A DNA stretch of 6,298 nucleotides, taken from contig CALFEM010000143.1 of the NCBI GenBank assembly GCA_937950105.1, forward strand, positions 1 to 6,298, given 5' to 3'. The notes under the pieces are model-generated. The model ran no database searches. It was not told the DNA's origin and was given only the letters and a program-made list of their open reading frames with translations. A program made the position numbers and the translations under genes. Positions 1 through 6,298 of the stretch are shown here, piece by piece. Position 1 is the first letter of the stretch; every line of letters starts with the position of its first letter. The stretch is from an uncultured Alphaproteobacteria bacterium (GTDB lineage: Bacteria > Pseudomonadota > Alphaproteobacteria > Rhizobiales > Hyphomicrobiaceae).

Positions 1-1314
1 CTCGATGCGGATCTCGCCGGATTTGAGCGCGCGCTTCAGGGCTTCCCAGGCGAGCGGCGCGGTGAGCAGCTTGCGCGCATCGATCAGCAGAAAGCCGCCG
101 TTGGCCCGATGCAGCGCGCCGGCCGAGATCAGCATGAAATCGGTCAGCAGCGCCCCCATGCGCGCCTTGTGCTCGATGCGGCCGACGATGTTGGGATAGA
201 TCGGATTCAGTTCCTCGTGCACCGGGGCGCCGGCGCTCGTGTCGTCGTGTGCGACGGCGACGTTGACGAGAAACCGGCGCAGGCGCGGATCGCGCGCGGT
301 GTCGAGCGGCTCGGGCAGGCTTTCGCCATCGCCTGCCGGCCGGATGAACAGAGCCACGTCGGCGATGAGCCCCGCTTCGACGGCTTCGAGATGGGCCAGC
401 ACCTCGACGAGGTCACCATGTGCCGCCCGTACCGGCGTCAACGCATTCGAAACGAGCCCGCGCGCCACGTCCTCGTTGAGAGCACCGACCCGGAGGCGGC
501 GCTCCTTCTCCGCCCGCGGCGCCGCCTCGATCAGTTCGCCGAGTTCCTTCTGCAGAGTGTCGATACGCGTGGCGACATCCTCGCGATAGCTGACGGGAAG
601 GGCCGCGAACGTCTCCGGCTTCACCACCTCGCCATCGTGCATCGGCGCCATGACGAAGCCGGTCGGCGTGCGCAGGATCGTGATGTTCTGCTGCTCGGCC
701 TTGCGAGTGAGCGCGGCAAAGGCATCCTCCTGCAAGGCCCGGAATTCGGTATCGATGGCGCGGCGGCGCGACTGGTAGTCGTCACCCTCGAACACCGCCG
801 GCACCGTCGCCGTGAGTTCGTCGATCGCCGCCAGCATGGCCTTGGCGAACACACGGGCACGCCCGGCCGGCAGACGCATCGCGTGCGGCTCGTGCGGGGT
901 CTCGAAATTGTGGACGTAGACCCAGTCGGGCGGCGTCGGCCGCGCCCGCGCGACACCCGCAAGATATGTGAGCACCGCCGTGGTCTTGCCGGCGGCCGGC
1001 GGTCCGAGCACGAAGATGTTGAAGTCGAGACTGCCCATCTCGCTGCCGAAGGCGATCGCGTCGAGGGCCCGGTCCTGCCCGATCAGTCCGCCCGCGGGAT
1101 CGATGTCCGCAGTCGTTGCAAAGCCGAGCCGCGCCGGATCGACGATGCGGCGCAGCGCCTCGGCCATAAGTCGCGACGACGCCGTGTCCGATTTCTCGTC
1201 CGGCGCTTTCGGCGTCTCGGCCTGCTGATCGCCCGCTGCGGCGGACGCCGCGGGCGGCAGGTCCGCTGTCACATCGCTCGTGGGCTTTTCGCCACGTAGC
1301 CATTTCTTGAGCAT
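1..1314 (-). CDS. Lon-related ATP-dependent protease (AAA_32/LonB-like family), N-terminal part
   Basis: The frame stays open from the ATG at 1314 to the window edge, giving 438 codons; the C-terminal part, including the expected S16 Ser-Lys protease domain, lies outside. After a Pro/Ala-rich tail of about 48 residues comes a segment typical of the family (RRIVDPARLGF, 55-65). The Walker A motif GPPAAGKT is at 104-111. A long, charged helical insert follows (about 150-395), then HRANGGFLLIDA (402-413) with the Walker B aspartate at 412. This spacing, with a large helical insert inside the ATPase core, is characteristic of the cytosolic LonB/YcbZ-like proteases rather than classical LonA. The expected role is ATP-driven degradation of proteins; substrates cannot be read from sequence. 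The start is uncertain: no good ribosome binding site precedes 1314, and the in-frame Met50 would remove the non-conserved tail. The gene is divergent from the mmcB-like gene. Confidence 0.88.
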   Translation of the reverse strand, partial: MLKKWLRGEKPTSDVTADLPPAASAAAGDQQAETPKAPDEKSDTASSRLMAEALRRIVDPARLGFATTADIDPAGGLIGQDRALDAIAFGSEMGSLDFNIFVLGPPAAGKTTAVLTYLAGVARARPTPPDWVYVHNFETPHEPHAMRLPAGRARVFAKAMLAAIDELTATVPAVFEGDDYQSRRRAIDTEFRALQEDAFAALTRKAEQQNITILRTPTGFVMAPMHDGEVVKPETFAALPVSYREDVATRIDTLQKELGELIEAAPRAEKERRLRVGALNEDVARGLVSNALTPVRAAHGDLVEVLAHLEAVEAGLIADVALFIRPAGDGESLPEPLDTARDPRLRRFLVNVAVAHDDTSAGAPVHEELNPIYPNIVGRIEHKARMGALLTDFMLISAGALHRANGGFLLIDARKLLTAPLAWEALKRALKSGEIRIE

Positions 1315-1450
1315 ATCTGACCCAATCGTGCTCTGCGTTCGTGGTGTGGGTAAGCTGTCCAACGTGGTCGCCGCGCAGCGTGCCGCTGTCGCGACCGATC
1401 TCAGGTCTGTTACGGACGCCACCCCGCCGCGCAAGACTTGCCAGCGAACG

Positions 1451-1459
1451 TGGTATAGG
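1451..1459 (+). promoter_or_regulatory. Possible extended -10 promoter element for the mmcB-like gene
   Basis: TGGTATAGG reads as an extended -10 element (TGn followed by TATAGG, four of six matches to TATAAT), about 60 bases before the start of the mmcB-like gene. No -35 hexamer at the normal 16-18 base spacing is convincing. Two GAAC tetramers (1446-1449 and 1459-1462) flank it. The rest of the 206-base divergent region (1315-1520) shows no gene and no clear promoter for the Lon-related gene. This call rests on motif resemblance only. Confidence 0.25.
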
Positions 1460-1520
1460 AACGCGGCGCCACTTCTGCAGTGTCAGAACCGGCCGGATTT
1501 CATCCCCTGATGGCGATTGA

Positions 1521-2060
1521 ATGACGAGATCAGCGATGTCACCGCAATTCCGCGACCGCGTGACCGAGGCGCCATCGAACGACGTGCCCGAGATCACGCC
1601 CGATGGCCGCCAGTCCCCCGCCGCGCGCGACATTCAGCGCGGTGTCGGACGGCTGTTGCGGCTGCACGGCCTCGCTCCACTGTACGAATTGCCACTCGCC
1701 AACGGCCGCCGCGCCGACGTGATCGGGATGGACGATGCAGGCACCATCTGGATCGTCGAGATCAAGTCGTGCCTCGCTGACTTTCGCAGCGACTCCAAGT
1801 GGCACGAGTACCGCGATTATTGCGACCGCCTGCTGTTCGCTGTGGCTGCGGACTTCCCCTGCGAAGTGCTGCCGGACGACGTGGGGCTGATCCTCGCCGA
1901 TCGCTATGGCGGCGAGATCGTGCGAACTGCGCCAGAGCACAAACTTGCCCCGGCACGCCGGCGCGCGCTGCTGCTGTCGTTCGCGCGCGCGGCCGCGCTG
2001 CGGCTCGCATCGGCGATCGACCGCGATCCGGAAGCGGCCGGACGCCTCGGCGGCGGTTGA
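1521..2060 (+). CDS. mmcB: MmcB family DNA repair protein (PD-(D/E)XK nuclease-like)
   Basis: The 179-residue protein matches the alphaproteobacterial MmcB/DUF-type family along its length. Recognisable blocks are DGRQSPAARDIQRGVGRLL (29-47), ELPLANGRRADVIGMD, IWIVEIKS, DFRSDSKWHEYRDYCDRLLFAV, and a C-terminal RTAPEHKLAPARR then FARAAALRLAS. The Asp of RADV and the Glu and Lys of EIKS are placed as the catalytic triad of the PD-(D/E)XK nuclease fold, so a DNA-cleaving or DNA-binding role is inferred. In Caulobacter, mmcB is an SOS-regulated gene contributing to mitomycin C resistance (known for the family, not visible here). The first ATG at 1521 has a poor ribosome binding site; ATG 1536 (five codons in) is an alternative and would fit because the first 25 or so residues are not conserved. 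It is convergent with the DUF2798 gene, 46 bases away. Confidence 0.87.
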   Translation: MTRSAMSPQFRDRVTEAPSNDVPEITPDGRQSPAARDIQRGVGRLLRLHGLAPLYELPLANGRRADVIGMDDAGTIWIVEIKSCLADFRSDSKWHEYRDYCDRLLFAVAADFPCEVLPDDVGLILADRYGGEIVRTAPEHKLAPARRRALLLSFARAAALRLASAIDRDPEAAGRLGGG

Positions 2061-2077
2061 ACCGGCTCGGCACTCCC

Positions 2078-2089
2078 CCGCCGCGGCGG
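2078..2089. repeat. Perfect 12-base GC palindrome between convergent genes
   Basis: CCGCCGCGGCGG is self-complementary and sits in the 46-base gap between the stop codons of the mmcB-like gene and the DUF2798 gene. It could contribute to transcript ends on both strands, but it has no loop and no T-tract, so it is not a standard intrinsic terminator. In DNA this GC-rich such palindromes also arise by chance. Confidence 0.3.
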
Positions 2090-2106
2090 CCTTGCCGAAG
2101 CGGAAG

Positions 2107-2364
2107 CTACTTGCGCACCGCGCCCGGCATCGGCGGCGCCTCGACGAAGTTGGCGACGATGCGCCGCGCGACCGGTAGCACGAACACCATCACCGGAAAC
2201 GCCACGGCCCACGACAGCAGCCAGGCGCTGAACCATTTGCCACCCCAGCCCGGCGCGAAGCCGATGGCGTTGAGTGTGGAAATGCCGGAGACGATGATGG
2301 TCATGAGGCCGCTCAGCACGAGCGGCATGGCGACGGCGTTGTAGCGTGGCGGCAGCTTGGCCAT
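2107..2364 (-). CDS. Small two-helix membrane protein, DUF2798 type
   Basis: This 85-residue protein begins MAKLPPRYNAVAMPLVLSG and has two predicted transmembrane helices, at about residues 11-33 and 44-66, followed by a short basic tail (ARRIVANFVEAPPMPGAVRK). The pattern PRYN...(L/M)VLSGLMT...ISTLNAIG...W..AWLLSWAVAFP..VFVLPVARRIV is that of the DUF2798 family, short inner-membrane proteins of unknown function. I chose ATG 2364 because AGGGGG (2371-2376) lies six bases upstream; the in-frame ATG at 2385 would add seven residues (MTRRGNA) but would overlap that site and has no good site of its own. It lies 123 bases downstream of regA on the same strand and could be read through from it. 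No link to redox signalling can be shown. Confidence 0.8.
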   Translation of the reverse strand: MAKLPPRYNAVAMPLVLSGLMTIIVSGISTLNAIGFAPGWGGKWFSAWLLSWAVAFPVMVFVLPVARRIVANFVEAPPMPGAVRK

Positions 2365-2370
2365 GGCGTT

Positions 2371-2376
2371 CCCCCT
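2371..2376 (-). promoter_or_regulatory. Ribosome binding site that decides the DUF2798 start
   Basis: AGGGGG on the minus strand, six bases before ATG 2364. Its presence favours the 85-residue product over the 92-residue reading. Confidence 0.55.
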
Positions 2377-2487
2377 GCGCGTCATTGCGCATGCGCCCGT
2401 ATGGACGCCAGCCGCCCCACCTCGTCAATGAGACAAGGGTGCGCAGACGCGCGCTCCGGGAGAGCAGACGGTCCCGGGGAGAGCCGC

Positions 2488-3051
2488 CTATTTCGGGGCG
2501 CGCTTGGCCAGGATGCGCTGCAGCGTGCGGCGATGCATGTTGAGCCGGCGTGCCGTCTCCGAGACGTTACGGTTGCACAGCTCGTAAACGCGCTGGATGT
2601 GCTCCCACCGCACCCGGTCTGCCGACATCGGGTTCTCCGGCGGCGGCGCCTTCGAGTTGGCCGGCGCGAGCAGCGCGTCGGTGATCTCGTCGGCATCGGC
2701 GGGCTTCGCCAGATAGTCGACGGCACCGAGCTTCACGGCCGTCACCGCCGTCGCGATGTTGCCGTACCCGGTCAGGATGATGGCGCGCGCGTTGGGCCGC
2801 AGTCGTCCGAGCTCGGCGATGACATCGAGGCCACTGCCGTCCTCGAGGCGCATGTCGATCACGGCGAACGCCGGCGCATGCTGACGTATCAGCTCGACGC
2901 CCTCGTTGACCGATGCGGCACTGCGCACCTCGAAGCCGCGCAACTCCATGGCACGGGCGACGCGCTGCAGGAACGACCGGTCGTCATCGACGATGATCAG
3001 CGTCCGGTCCTCGGGCAGCTCGTCCTTCTGAAATGAAAGATCTTCTGTCAA
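2488..3051 (-). CDS. regA: Redox response regulator, RegA/PrrA/ActR family
   Basis: The 187-residue protein is a full-length, two-domain response regulator. The receiver domain (about 16-130) has the acidic pocket VDDD (21-24), the phosphorylated Asp66 in FAVIDMRL, Thr94 in ILTGYG and Lys116 in YLAKPAD. A proline linker (APPPENPMSADRVRWEHIQR, 135-154) typical of this family leads to the Fis-type helix-turn-helix ELCNRNVSETARRLNMHRRT (157-176), followed by LQRILAKRAPK. These two C-terminal blocks are the hallmark of RegA/PrrA/ActR/RegR. It is expected to bind DNA when phosphorylated by RegB and to control respiration, and depending on the organism also photosynthesis, nitrogen fixation, carbon fixation or acid tolerance. 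The start is a TTG codon at 3051, since no ATG lies near it in frame and a strong ribosome binding site precedes it. It follows regB on the same strand with 102 bases between, and seems to have its own promoter. Confidence 0.96.
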   Translation of the reverse strand: MTEDLSFQKDELPEDRTLIIVDDDRSFLQRVARAMELRGFEVRSAASVNEGVELIRQHAPAFAVIDMRLEDGSGLDVIAELGRLRPNARAIILTGYGNIATAVTAVKLGAVDYLAKPADADEITDALLAPANSKAPPPENPMSADRVRWEHIQRVYELCNRNVSETARRLNMHRRTLQRILAKRAPK

Positions 3052-3060
3052 TTTTTTATT

Positions 3061-3066
3061 CCTCCC
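3061..3066 (-). promoter_or_regulatory. Strong ribosome binding site for the TTG start of regA
   Basis: GGGAGG on the minus strand, followed by nine A/T bases (aataaaaaa) and then TTG at 3051. The strong site and unstructured A-rich spacer support the weak start codon. Confidence 0.75.
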
Positions 3067-3074
3067 GGACGCCT

Positions 3075-3104
3075 CTTATACAAGGCCCGGCCCAATCCTG
3101 CCAA
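3075..3104 (-). promoter_or_regulatory. Candidate sigma-70 promoter for regA
   Basis: On the minus strand TTGGCA (3104-3099) and TATAAG (3080-3075) are separated by 18 bases; reading the -10 as GTATAA gives 17. Both hexamers are close to the alphaproteobacterial housekeeping consensus, and the site is about 24 bases upstream of the TTG start, within the 102-base regB-regA gap. A transcript starting just downstream would have a very short leader that still includes the ribosome binding site. This suggests that regA can be transcribed apart from regB. Confidence 0.55.
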
Positions 3105-3153
3105 CTTCTTCCAGCGGAAAGGGAAACGCGGCGGTGCAGCCCAGCCGAAGGTG

Positions 3154-4506
3154 TCACGGCTGGTCTTTCTGTTCGCGCTCGAACTCTTCCCGCGGCCAGG
3201 TCAGCGTCACGATGGCGCCATGCTCAGGCTCGACCCGGTTTTCGAGGCCGATCTGGGCGCCGGACCGTTCCAGCAAGGTCTTGGCGATGAAGAAACCGAG
3301 CCCGAGACCGCCGGCGCTGCCCGGCCGCTTTCCGGGCTGCTGGCGCCGGGTCGAGACGTAGGGCTCGCCGAGCGTCTCGAGCAGATCGACCTGAAAGCCG
3401 GGACCATCGTCGGAGATGACGATATTGACCGTGCTCGACGACCAGCGGGCCGCGGTCTCGACCCGGCTGCCGGCGAAATCGACCGCATTCTCGATGATGT
3501 TACCGATCCCGTAGATCATGCCCGGCCTGCGGAAGGCCACGGGTTCGATCACGCCGGTGCCACTCGCCAGCGTGTCGGGCGCGCCCTTGACCTCGATGGT
3601 CACGCGCCCCTCCGAATACGGGCGGGATGCCTCCTCGAGCAGCTCACGCAGGCTGAGGCGCTGATACCAGCTGTCGGGCTCGCCCGGTGTGCGCGTCAAC
3701 TTCTGCAGGATCTCGCGGCAACGGGTCGCCTGATCGCGCAGCAGCGTCACGTCCTCGGCCAGCGGCGTGCCGCGCACCTCGCGCGCCAGCTCGCTCGTCA
3801 CCAGGACGATGGTCGACAGTGGCGTGCCGAGTTCGTGCGCCGCCGCCGCCGCGAGCCCGTCGAGGGCATGCAACCGCTGCTCGCGCGCCAGCACCTGCTC
3901 GGTCGCGGACAAGGCCCGCGTCATCAGCTCCGCCTCGCGCGCCAGCCGCCAGGCATAGAGCGCGATGAACACCATGCCTGCGGCGATCGCGGCCAGCACG
4001 CCGAGTTTGTAAAGCAGGGGATTGTCGAAACGCATGCCCTCGTACCAGGGCAGCGGCCAGTAGTTGTGCACCAGCATCGCCGAAGCCGAGAACGCCAGTC
4101 CGCCGAGGAGGAAGGTGCTGGACAGCGGCAGCGTCGCCGCCGACACCGTGACCGGCGCCAGCAGCAGCAGCGAGAACGGATTTTGCACGCCGCCCGTCAG
4201 ATAGAGCAACGCCGCGAGTTGCAGGATGTCGTAGCCGAGCAGCACGGTCGCCAGACGAACGCTGAGGCGGTGGCGGGCCGGGAATTTCACCGACAGCGCG
4301 ACGTTGATCCACGCGGACAGCGCGATAAGACCGACGCAGTACCCGACCGGCATGGGAAATCCCATGACCGCCCACACGATCATGACCGCCGACAGCTGGC
4401 CGAGCACGGCAAGCCAGCGCAGCCGCACGATCGTGTGCAGCCTGAGGCGGCTCTCGGTCGAGCCTATAACTTGCAGGAGTGCTTGCATGGGCGGGGCAGG
4501 TTGCAT
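3154..4506 (-). CDS. regB: Redox-sensing histidine kinase, RegB/PrrB/ActS family
   Basis: The predicted 450-residue inner-membrane kinase has about six transmembrane helices within residues 27-190. The loop motif GGVQNPF (105-111) is the conserved quinone-binding signature of RegB. The cytosolic part has the H-box HELGTPL with phosphorylated His224, then Cys263 in RCREIL; the spacing matches the redox-active Cys265 of Rhodobacter capsulatus RegB (His225). ATP-binding boxes follow: N-box NIIENAVDFA (336-345), G1 DDGPGF (366-371), G2 GGLGLGFFIAKTL (399-411). RegB senses quinone redox state and phosphorylates RegA. The start is uncertain: ATG 4506 and ATG 4488 both lack a ribosome binding site, and the frame remains open upstream with further ATGs at 4577 and 4643. 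Homology begins about residue 20 (RLRLHTIVRLRWLAV), so all these starts retain the core. It is transcribed toward regA and is divergent from the SCO-like gene. Confidence 0.95.
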   Translation of the reverse strand: MQPAPPMQALLQVIGSTESRLRLHTIVRLRWLAVLGQLSAVMIVWAVMGFPMPVGYCVGLIALSAWINVALSVKFPARHRLSVRLATVLLGYDILQLAALLYLTGGVQNPFSLLLLAPVTVSAATLPLSSTFLLGGLAFSASAMLVHNYWPLPWYEGMRFDNPLLYKLGVLAAIAAGMVFIALYAWRLAREAELMTRALSATEQVLAREQRLHALDGLAAAAAHELGTPLSTIVLVTSELAREVRGTPLAEDVTLLRDQATRCREILQKLTRTPGEPDSWYQRLSLRELLEEASRPYSEGRVTIEVKGAPDTLASGTGVIEPVAFRRPGMIYGIGNIIENAVDFAGSRVETAARWSSSTVNIVISDDGPGFQVDLLETLGEPYVSTRRQQPGKRPGSAGGLGLGFFIAKTLLERSGAQIGLENRVEPEHGAIVTLTWPREEFEREQKDQP

Positions 4507-4520
4507 ATCGGTTCGGTCTG

Positions 4521-4538
4521 CGGCCCCGGTCGGGGCCG
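4521..4538. repeat. Perfect 8-base inverted repeat upstream of regB
   Basis: CGGCCCCG-GT-CGGGGCCG has perfect 8-base arms around a two-base centre. It lies 14 bases before the ATG at 4506 and in the divergent regB/SCO-like control region. The overlapping stretch GCGGC (4520-4524), four bases, then GTCGG (4529-4533) resembles the loose RegA binding pattern GCGGC-n-GTCGC with one mismatch. It may be an operator for autoregulation, or an RNA hairpin in the regB leader if transcription starts upstream. If regB starts further upstream it would lie inside the coding sequence. Confidence 0.4.
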
Positions 4539-4662
4539 ACGAGGCCAGTGGGAGGCGAGAGCCTCGGGCACCCATCTTAAGGATCGCCGCTGGAGAAGGA
4601 AGCCGTTGTTCGCACGGCGCCTCCCTCTCGCGCCTGGTAAACATTCCCGTGGTTACGCGCCG

Positions 4663-5283
4663 ATGCCGCCGCCCACAAGCCGCCTTCGCCAGAAATTGCT
4701 CGCCGCGATGCTGCTGACGGTCGCGATTGCCGCCGCGGCCTATGTGCTCAACGAGCGCGCGCGGACGCTGGCCCTCTATGGCGGTCCGACGGGCGACGCC
4801 AGCATCGGTGCCCCGTTCGCGCTCACCGATTCGCGCGGCCGCACCGTCACGCAGCACGACTTCGCTGGACGCCCAGTGTTGCTCGTCTTCGCACCCGCAA
4901 CAGCGCGCGAGCGAACCGCGGCGGCGCTGGAAGTCGCAACGGCAGGGCTGCAACTCGATCCCCGCGCGCGTGACATCGGCCGCGCCGTCGTCTGGATCGC
5001 GGCCCCCGGCACCAGTCGCGAGCAGGCCCGCGCCGATGTCGAATCGCTGATCGCACCGTTGTCGCTGCCTTGGACCGCGCTGACCGGCCCGACGGACGAC
5101 ATCGCGGCGCTGGCCCGCAGCTATCACGTGCCGCTCGACGACGCCGATCGGGTGCGCCGCGGCATGCCTCCGGCACCGGCTGCCTACGCATTTCTGCTCG
5201 ACGCCGGCGGACGCTACCGCGGCCACCTCGTGATCCCGAACGATCCCAACAGCTTCGCTGGTTGGATTGCGCGAAACCTGTGA
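4663..5283 (+). CDS. SCO1/SenC-like membrane-anchored protein without copper ligands
   Basis: The 206-residue protein has one N-terminal membrane anchor (about 11-29, LLAAMLLTVAIAAAAYVL) after a basic stretch, then a periplasmic thioredoxin fold of SCO type. Matching blocks are IGAPFALTDSRGRTVTQHDFAGRPVLLVF (48-76), an EQARADVESLI helix, LPWTALTGPTDDIAALARSYHV (135-156) and AYAFLLDAGGRYRGHL (174-189). True SCO proteins carry CxxxC directly after the FxGKxxLxxF strand and a His before the last hairpin (DHxA...LxDxxGR). Here these positions are Ala81, Thr85 and Pro172, and the protein contains no cysteine. Copper delivery to cytochrome oxidase is therefore unlikely; a redox-inactive scaffold or binding role is possible. 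Its position beside regB is that of senC/prrC in related bacteria. ATG 4663 lacks a ribosome binding site; an in-frame TTG at 4606 preceded by GGAGAAGGA (4592-4600) would add 19 residues. Confidence 0.78.
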   Translation: MPPPTSRLRQKLLAAMLLTVAIAAAAYVLNERARTLALYGGPTGDASIGAPFALTDSRGRTVTQHDFAGRPVLLVFAPATARERTAAALEVATAGLQLDPRARDIGRAVVWIAAPGTSREQARADVESLIAPLSLPWTALTGPTDDIAALARSYHVPLDDADRVRRGMPPAPAAYAFLLDAGGRYRGHLVIPNDPNSFAGWIARNL

Positions 5284-5452
5284 GCCCTTTGCAACTTTCG
5301 CATAGCAGCGAATCAGTGCAGCCTCACGCCCGTTCGTTAAAAATTTGTCGCGTCCGCTGCTCCGGCATTCGACCGGTTCCGCAGCGATTCGTTTGTCGCA
5401 GTCCTGTCGCGCATTGCGTCCTTGCAGCGGATCATTTCTCAGGGGGCGACGA
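5284..5452 (+). promoter_or_regulatory. Intergenic region upstream of phaZ
   Basis: No gene is visible in these 169 bases, which are less GC-rich than the surroundings (for example gttaaaaatttg near 5335-5347). They presumably contain the phaZ promoter, but no hexamer pair at normal spacing stands out. The octamer TTTGTCGC occurs twice, at 5344-5351 and 5392-5399, and TGTCGC a third time at 5405-5410. No intrinsic terminator for the SCO-like gene was found. Confidence 0.3.
5441..5446 (+). promoter_or_regulatory. Ribosome binding site that fixes the GTG start of phaZ
   Basis: AGGGGG followed by six bases (cgacga) and GTG at 5453. It is the best ribosome binding site on the plus strand of the window and fits the conserved N-terminus of the product. 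Confidence 0.7.

Positions 5453-6298
<846 letters not shown>

Noticed and set aside
109..1299. Plus-strand open frame of 396 codons opposite the Lon-related gene
   Set aside because: The translation is Arg-rich with no family resemblance; the minus strand in this stretch has Walker A and B motifs. It is an antisense artefact of high GC content.
2387..2396. Palindrome GCGCATGCGC in the regA-DUF2798 gap
   Set aside because: A single ten-base palindrome in GC-rich DNA without a second copy or positional support; probably chance.
2456..2477. Hairpin CCGGGA-n10-TCCCGG just downstream of regA
   Set aside because: A six-base stem with a ten-base loop and no following T-tract is too weak for an intrinsic terminator, and such stems are frequent at this GC content.
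3151..4662. Plus-strand frame open for about 500 codons upstream of the SCO-like start
   Set aside because: It is antisense to the whole of regB, whose motifs are complete, and the translation is Arg/Gln/His-rich and unlike any domain. The SCO fold and membrane anchor begin only at 4663.
4644..5226. Minus-strand extension of the regB frame opposite the SCO-like gene
   Set aside because: The frame happens to be open, but the translation is low-complexity and Arg/Ala-rich, while RegB homology begins near 4450. It does not represent an additional kinase domain.
5271..5301. GCGAAA/TTTCGC inverted repeat spanning the stop codon of the SCO-like gene
   Set aside because: A six-base stem with a 19-base loop and no T-tract; not convincing as a terminator.

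Overview
The window is GC-rich DNA whose gene set and protein sequences point to an alphaproteobacterium, most likely of the Hyphomicrobiales (Rhizobiales). The main evidence is an ActR/RegR/PrrA-type regulator with a complete family signature, its RegB/PrrB/ActS-type redox sensor kinase, an MmcB-type DNA repair protein and a class I intracellular polyhydroxyalkanoate (PHA) depolymerase. I would not name a genus. No RNA genes, insertion sequences, CRISPR arrays or phage genes were seen.

Layout: (1) 1-1314, minus strand: N-terminal 438 codons of a Lon-related ATP-dependent protease; its C-terminus lies outside the window. (2) 1315-1520: divergent intergenic region. (3) 1521-2060, plus: mmcB-like nuclease-fold gene. 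(4) 2107-2364, minus: small two-helix DUF2798-type membrane protein, convergent with mmcB. (5) 2488-3051, minus: regA-type response regulator, with a TTG start, a strong ribosome binding site and a good sigma-70-like promoter. (6) 3154-4506, minus: regB-type histidine kinase. (7) 4507-4662: divergent control region carrying a perfect GC-rich inverted repeat. (8) 4663-5283, plus: SCO1/SenC-like membrane-anchored thioredoxin-fold protein that lacks the usual copper ligands. (9) 5284-5452: intergenic. (10) 5453-6298, plus: phaZ, GTG start, 282 codons present, C-terminus outside the window.

The core is the RegB/RegA redox-sensing module with a SenC-type gene next to it. In purple bacteria this set couples the redox state of the quinone pool and the respiratory chain to transcription of energy-metabolism genes, and SenC/PrrC delivers copper to cytochrome oxidase. 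Here the kinase keeps the quinone-site motif, the phosphorylated His and the redox Cys, and the regulator keeps its phosphorylated Asp and its helix-turn-helix. The SCO-like neighbour has no cysteine at all and lacks the metal-binding His, so it is unlikely to be a copper chaperone of the usual kind. This is the most unusual observation in the window. phaZ, which mobilises stored carbon and reducing power, lies downstream on the same strand as the SCO-like gene, but 169 bases separate them and it has its own ribosome binding site. I see no wholly new multi-gene system here.
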